NCBI RefSeq assembly: GCF_017876775.1
Contig: NZ_JAGIOP010000002.1
Coordinates: forward strand, 2,666,001-2,730,000
Length of the DNA stretch: 64,000 bases
Source: Mycolicibacterium lutetiense
GTDB lineage: Bacteria; Actinomycetota; Actinomycetes; Mycobacteriales; Mycobacteriaceae
Direction of reading: 5' to 3'
The position numbers and the translations under genes were made by a program. Below, in pieces: positions 63,885 to 64,000 of the stretch. Within the stretch, counting starts at the first letter, position 1. The number at the start of each line of letters is the position of its first letter. The notes under the pieces were generated by a model, which worked only from the letters and a program-made list of their open reading frames with translations, ran no database searches and was not told where the DNA came from.

Positions 63885-64000
63885 ATGCAGCTCACTGCCC
63901 GCTTCTACGCATCACAAGTCAGGAAAACCGCCGAAACACTCGGCATCCCACTACCCGCCGCGCTCGTCGAGCAGCTCGATCACGCCGACAGGTCGCCGGC
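63885..64000 (+). CDS. Hypothetical protein, cut by the window edge
   Basis: ATG 63885 follows an AAGGA site (63871-63875), and the frame stays open to the end: MQLTARFYASQVRKTAETLGIPLPAALVEQLDHADRSPA. It is probably part of the same small-gene operon. Too little is present to name it. Confidence 0.45.
   Translation, partial: MQLTARFYASQVRKTAETLGIPLPAALVEQLDHADRSP

Overview
The window is high-GC DNA from a mycobacterium, most likely a non-tuberculous (Mycolicibacterium-type) species. Several blocks match the known M. tuberculosis gene order: dnaK-grpE-dnaJ-hspR (Rv0350-Rv0353), the isoniazid-inducible iniB-iniA-iniC locus with its flanking genes (Rv0337c-Rv0343), and dcd/udgA (Rv0321/Rv0322). 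Other mycobacterial signs are an EspA/EspE-type protein, mycothiol-linked isomerase-fold proteins, an F420-type luciferase-like oxidoreductase and many GTG starts. Species assignment is inference.

Layout. 0-5 kb: an orphan EspA/EspE-like protein, a TetR regulator divergent from a membrane transporter gene with two matching operator-like sites, a flavohemoglobin-like reductase and an aldose 1-epimerase. 4.8-8.9 kb: the heat-shock operon on the minus strand with a HAIR (HspR) operator. 9-11 kb: a DUF4393-like and a DUF445 protein. 11-16.4 kb: a LacI regulator divergent from a four-gene operon (arylsulfotransferase-like protein, ABC permease, ATPase and binding lipoprotein), probably for a sulfur-ester or sulfonate substrate, with a 10-residue leader ORF. 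16.4-19.3 kb: a membrane protein, a metallo-beta-lactamase-fold protein, a lipoprotein and a TIGR03085-type protein.

19.3-30.5 kb: one giant gene. It joins a BTAD transcription-factor module, a class III cyclase-like domain, an AAA/STAND ATPase, a TPR-like region, two half-repeats and six full repeats of about 271 residues with an NTF2/SnoaL look. A 1457-bp ISL3-family insertion sequence with a perfect 8-bp target duplication splits the seventh repeat. Removing the element and one target copy restores one open frame of about 3219 codons.

30.5-33.4 kb: an LLM oxidoreductase, two small Thr-rich membrane proteins and an AbiEi/DUF559-type protein. 33.5-49.9 kb: an expanded ini locus. iniB, iniA and iniC run on the minus strand, flanked by two membrane-anchored Hsp70-like ATPases that lack a peptide-binding domain. 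One of these sits 10 bp upstream of the LuxR/STAND regulator that corresponds to Rv0339c. TAGGGG direct repeats lie upstream of both iniB and the Rv0340-like gene. Then come etfD (Rv0338c) and an aminotransferase (Rv0337c).

50-61 kb: an AraC regulator, a YibE/F protein, a P450/mycothiol-isomerase-like/NTF2-like operon, udgA, an Amt transporter with GlnR-like boxes, dcd and two DUF7159-type proteins. 61.3-64 kb: tRNA-Gly(CCC) followed by a decaying integrative element with a broken tyrosine integrase and small phage-type genes, several of them frameshifted. The element continues past the window end.
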